Shown: one piece after another, positions 63,607 to 64,000 of the stretch
Layout of the letters: each line of letters begins with the position of its first letter
Numbering within the stretch: position 1 is the stretch's first letter
Assembly: GCA_017484135.1 (NCBI GenBank)
Contig: JAFUTQ010000095.1
Location: 1-64,000, forward strand
DNA: 64,000 nt
Direction of reading: 5' to 3'
Source: Lachnospiraceae bacterium
GTDB lineage: Bacteria; Bacillota; Clostridia; Lachnospirales; Lachnospiraceae
Program-made: the position numbers and the translations under genes
The notes under the pieces: model-generated
The model's database searches: none
Told to the model about the DNA's origin: nothing
The model's input: the letters and a program-made list of their open reading frames with translations, nothing else

Positions 63607-64000
63607 TCATTTCTCCAAGTACTTCCTAAGATACTGCCCCGTATACGATTCCGGCACGCGCGCAATCTCCTCGGGTGTTCCCGCAGTCAGCACAGTTCCT
63701 CCGCCGTCTCCCCCCTCCGGGCCCATATCAATAATATAATCCGCTGTCTTAATCACATCCAGATTGTGTTCGATGACCACCACCGTATTCCCGCCATCAG
63801 AAAGCCTGCGCAAAATTTCGACCAGCTTGTGAACATCCGCAAAATGTAATCCGGTAGTGGGCTCGTCCAAAATATAAATTGTCTTTCCGGTGCTTTTGCG
63901 GCTCAACTCGGTGGCCAGCTTGATCCGCTGCGCCTCTCCTCCCGACAGCTGCGTAGAGGGCTGCCCCAGACGGATATAGGATAACCCCACATCGTACAAG
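63607..64000 (-). CDS. uvrA: UvrA excinuclease ABC subunit A, C-terminal part (cut by window edge)
   Basis: Only the last 130 residues are in the window; the gene continues to the right. Visible are the ABC signature [17 protein letters not shown], Walker [17 protein letters not shown], the switch [12 protein letters not shown] and the conserved [10 protein letters not shown] tail. UvrA scans DNA for lesions with UvrB in nucleotide excision repair. The protein end at KYLEK is typical. Confidence 0.95.
   Translation of the reverse strand, partial: LYDVGLSYIRLGQPSTQLSGGEAQRIKLATELSRKSTGKTIYILDEPTTGLHFADVHKLVEILRRLSDGGNTVVVIEHNLDVIKTADYIIDMGPEGGDGGGTVLTAGTPEEIARVPESYTGQYLRKYLEK

Overview
The window looks like a chromosomal segment of a flagellated, anaerobic Firmicute, most likely a Lachnospiraceae member (Roseburia/Agathobacter-like). 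The support is the gene set: Mbl-type MreB next to two flagellar rod genes and a FlgJ-like protein, recD2-comF-yvyF, cdaA-cdaR, an HPr with His15/Ser46, and Firmicute-style Shine-Dalgarno sites. The genus is an inference; no rRNA or tRNA is present.

Layout. (1) 1-9405, plus strand: the distal end of a sugar/polysaccharide cluster, starting with a 5'-broken CDP-glucose 4,6-dehydratase remnant, then two large membrane proteins, an FAD oxidoreductase, an SDR epimerase-like protein, a TIM-barrel isomerase and two GT2 transferases. (2) 9423-32490, minus strand, AT-rich: a polysaccharide cluster with glycosyltransferases, WecB, an acyltransferase fused to a GT-C-like membrane domain, an interrupted DUF115 protein, a pyruvate-aldolase-like enzyme with a CMP-sugar synthetase-like protein, a carbamoyltransferase, an SGNH hydrolase, DUF4422 transferases and an ABC exporter pair. 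(3) 32550-35705: a three-gene DNA methyltransferase / ParB-like / nuclease-like cassette flanked by a 42-bp imperfect direct repeat that duplicates the start of the neighbouring glycosyltransferase gene. (4) 35824-39295: a patch with two unknown genes, a GT2 and a RelA/SpoT-domain gene coupled to an unknown partner (candidate toxSAS), bracketed by 81-bp repeats. (5) 39422-52750: more GC-rich dTDP-L-rhamnose and second ABC exporter locus (rfbA, rfbB, rfbC, rfbD, Wzm/Wzt-like pair, a methyltransferase, large GT2). (6) 52754-64000: core genes: HPr, cdaR, cdaA, two unknown membrane proteins, yvyF, comF, recD2, flgJ-like, flgG, flgF, mbl and the 3' end of uvrA.

How the genes fit together: RfbABCD would supply dTDP-L-rhamnose and WecB UDP-ManNAc. 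About ten glycosyltransferases would assemble one or two polymers, modifying enzymes (acyl-, carbamoyl-, methyl-transferases) would decorate them, and two ABC-2 exporters would export them. The aldolase and cytidylyltransferase pair suggests a CMP-activated 2-keto acid sugar. The defence-like cassette and the RelA-domain pair are typical cargo of a variable surface-polysaccharide locus. The flagellar operon carries a recognisable sigma-28 promoter and a clear terminator.
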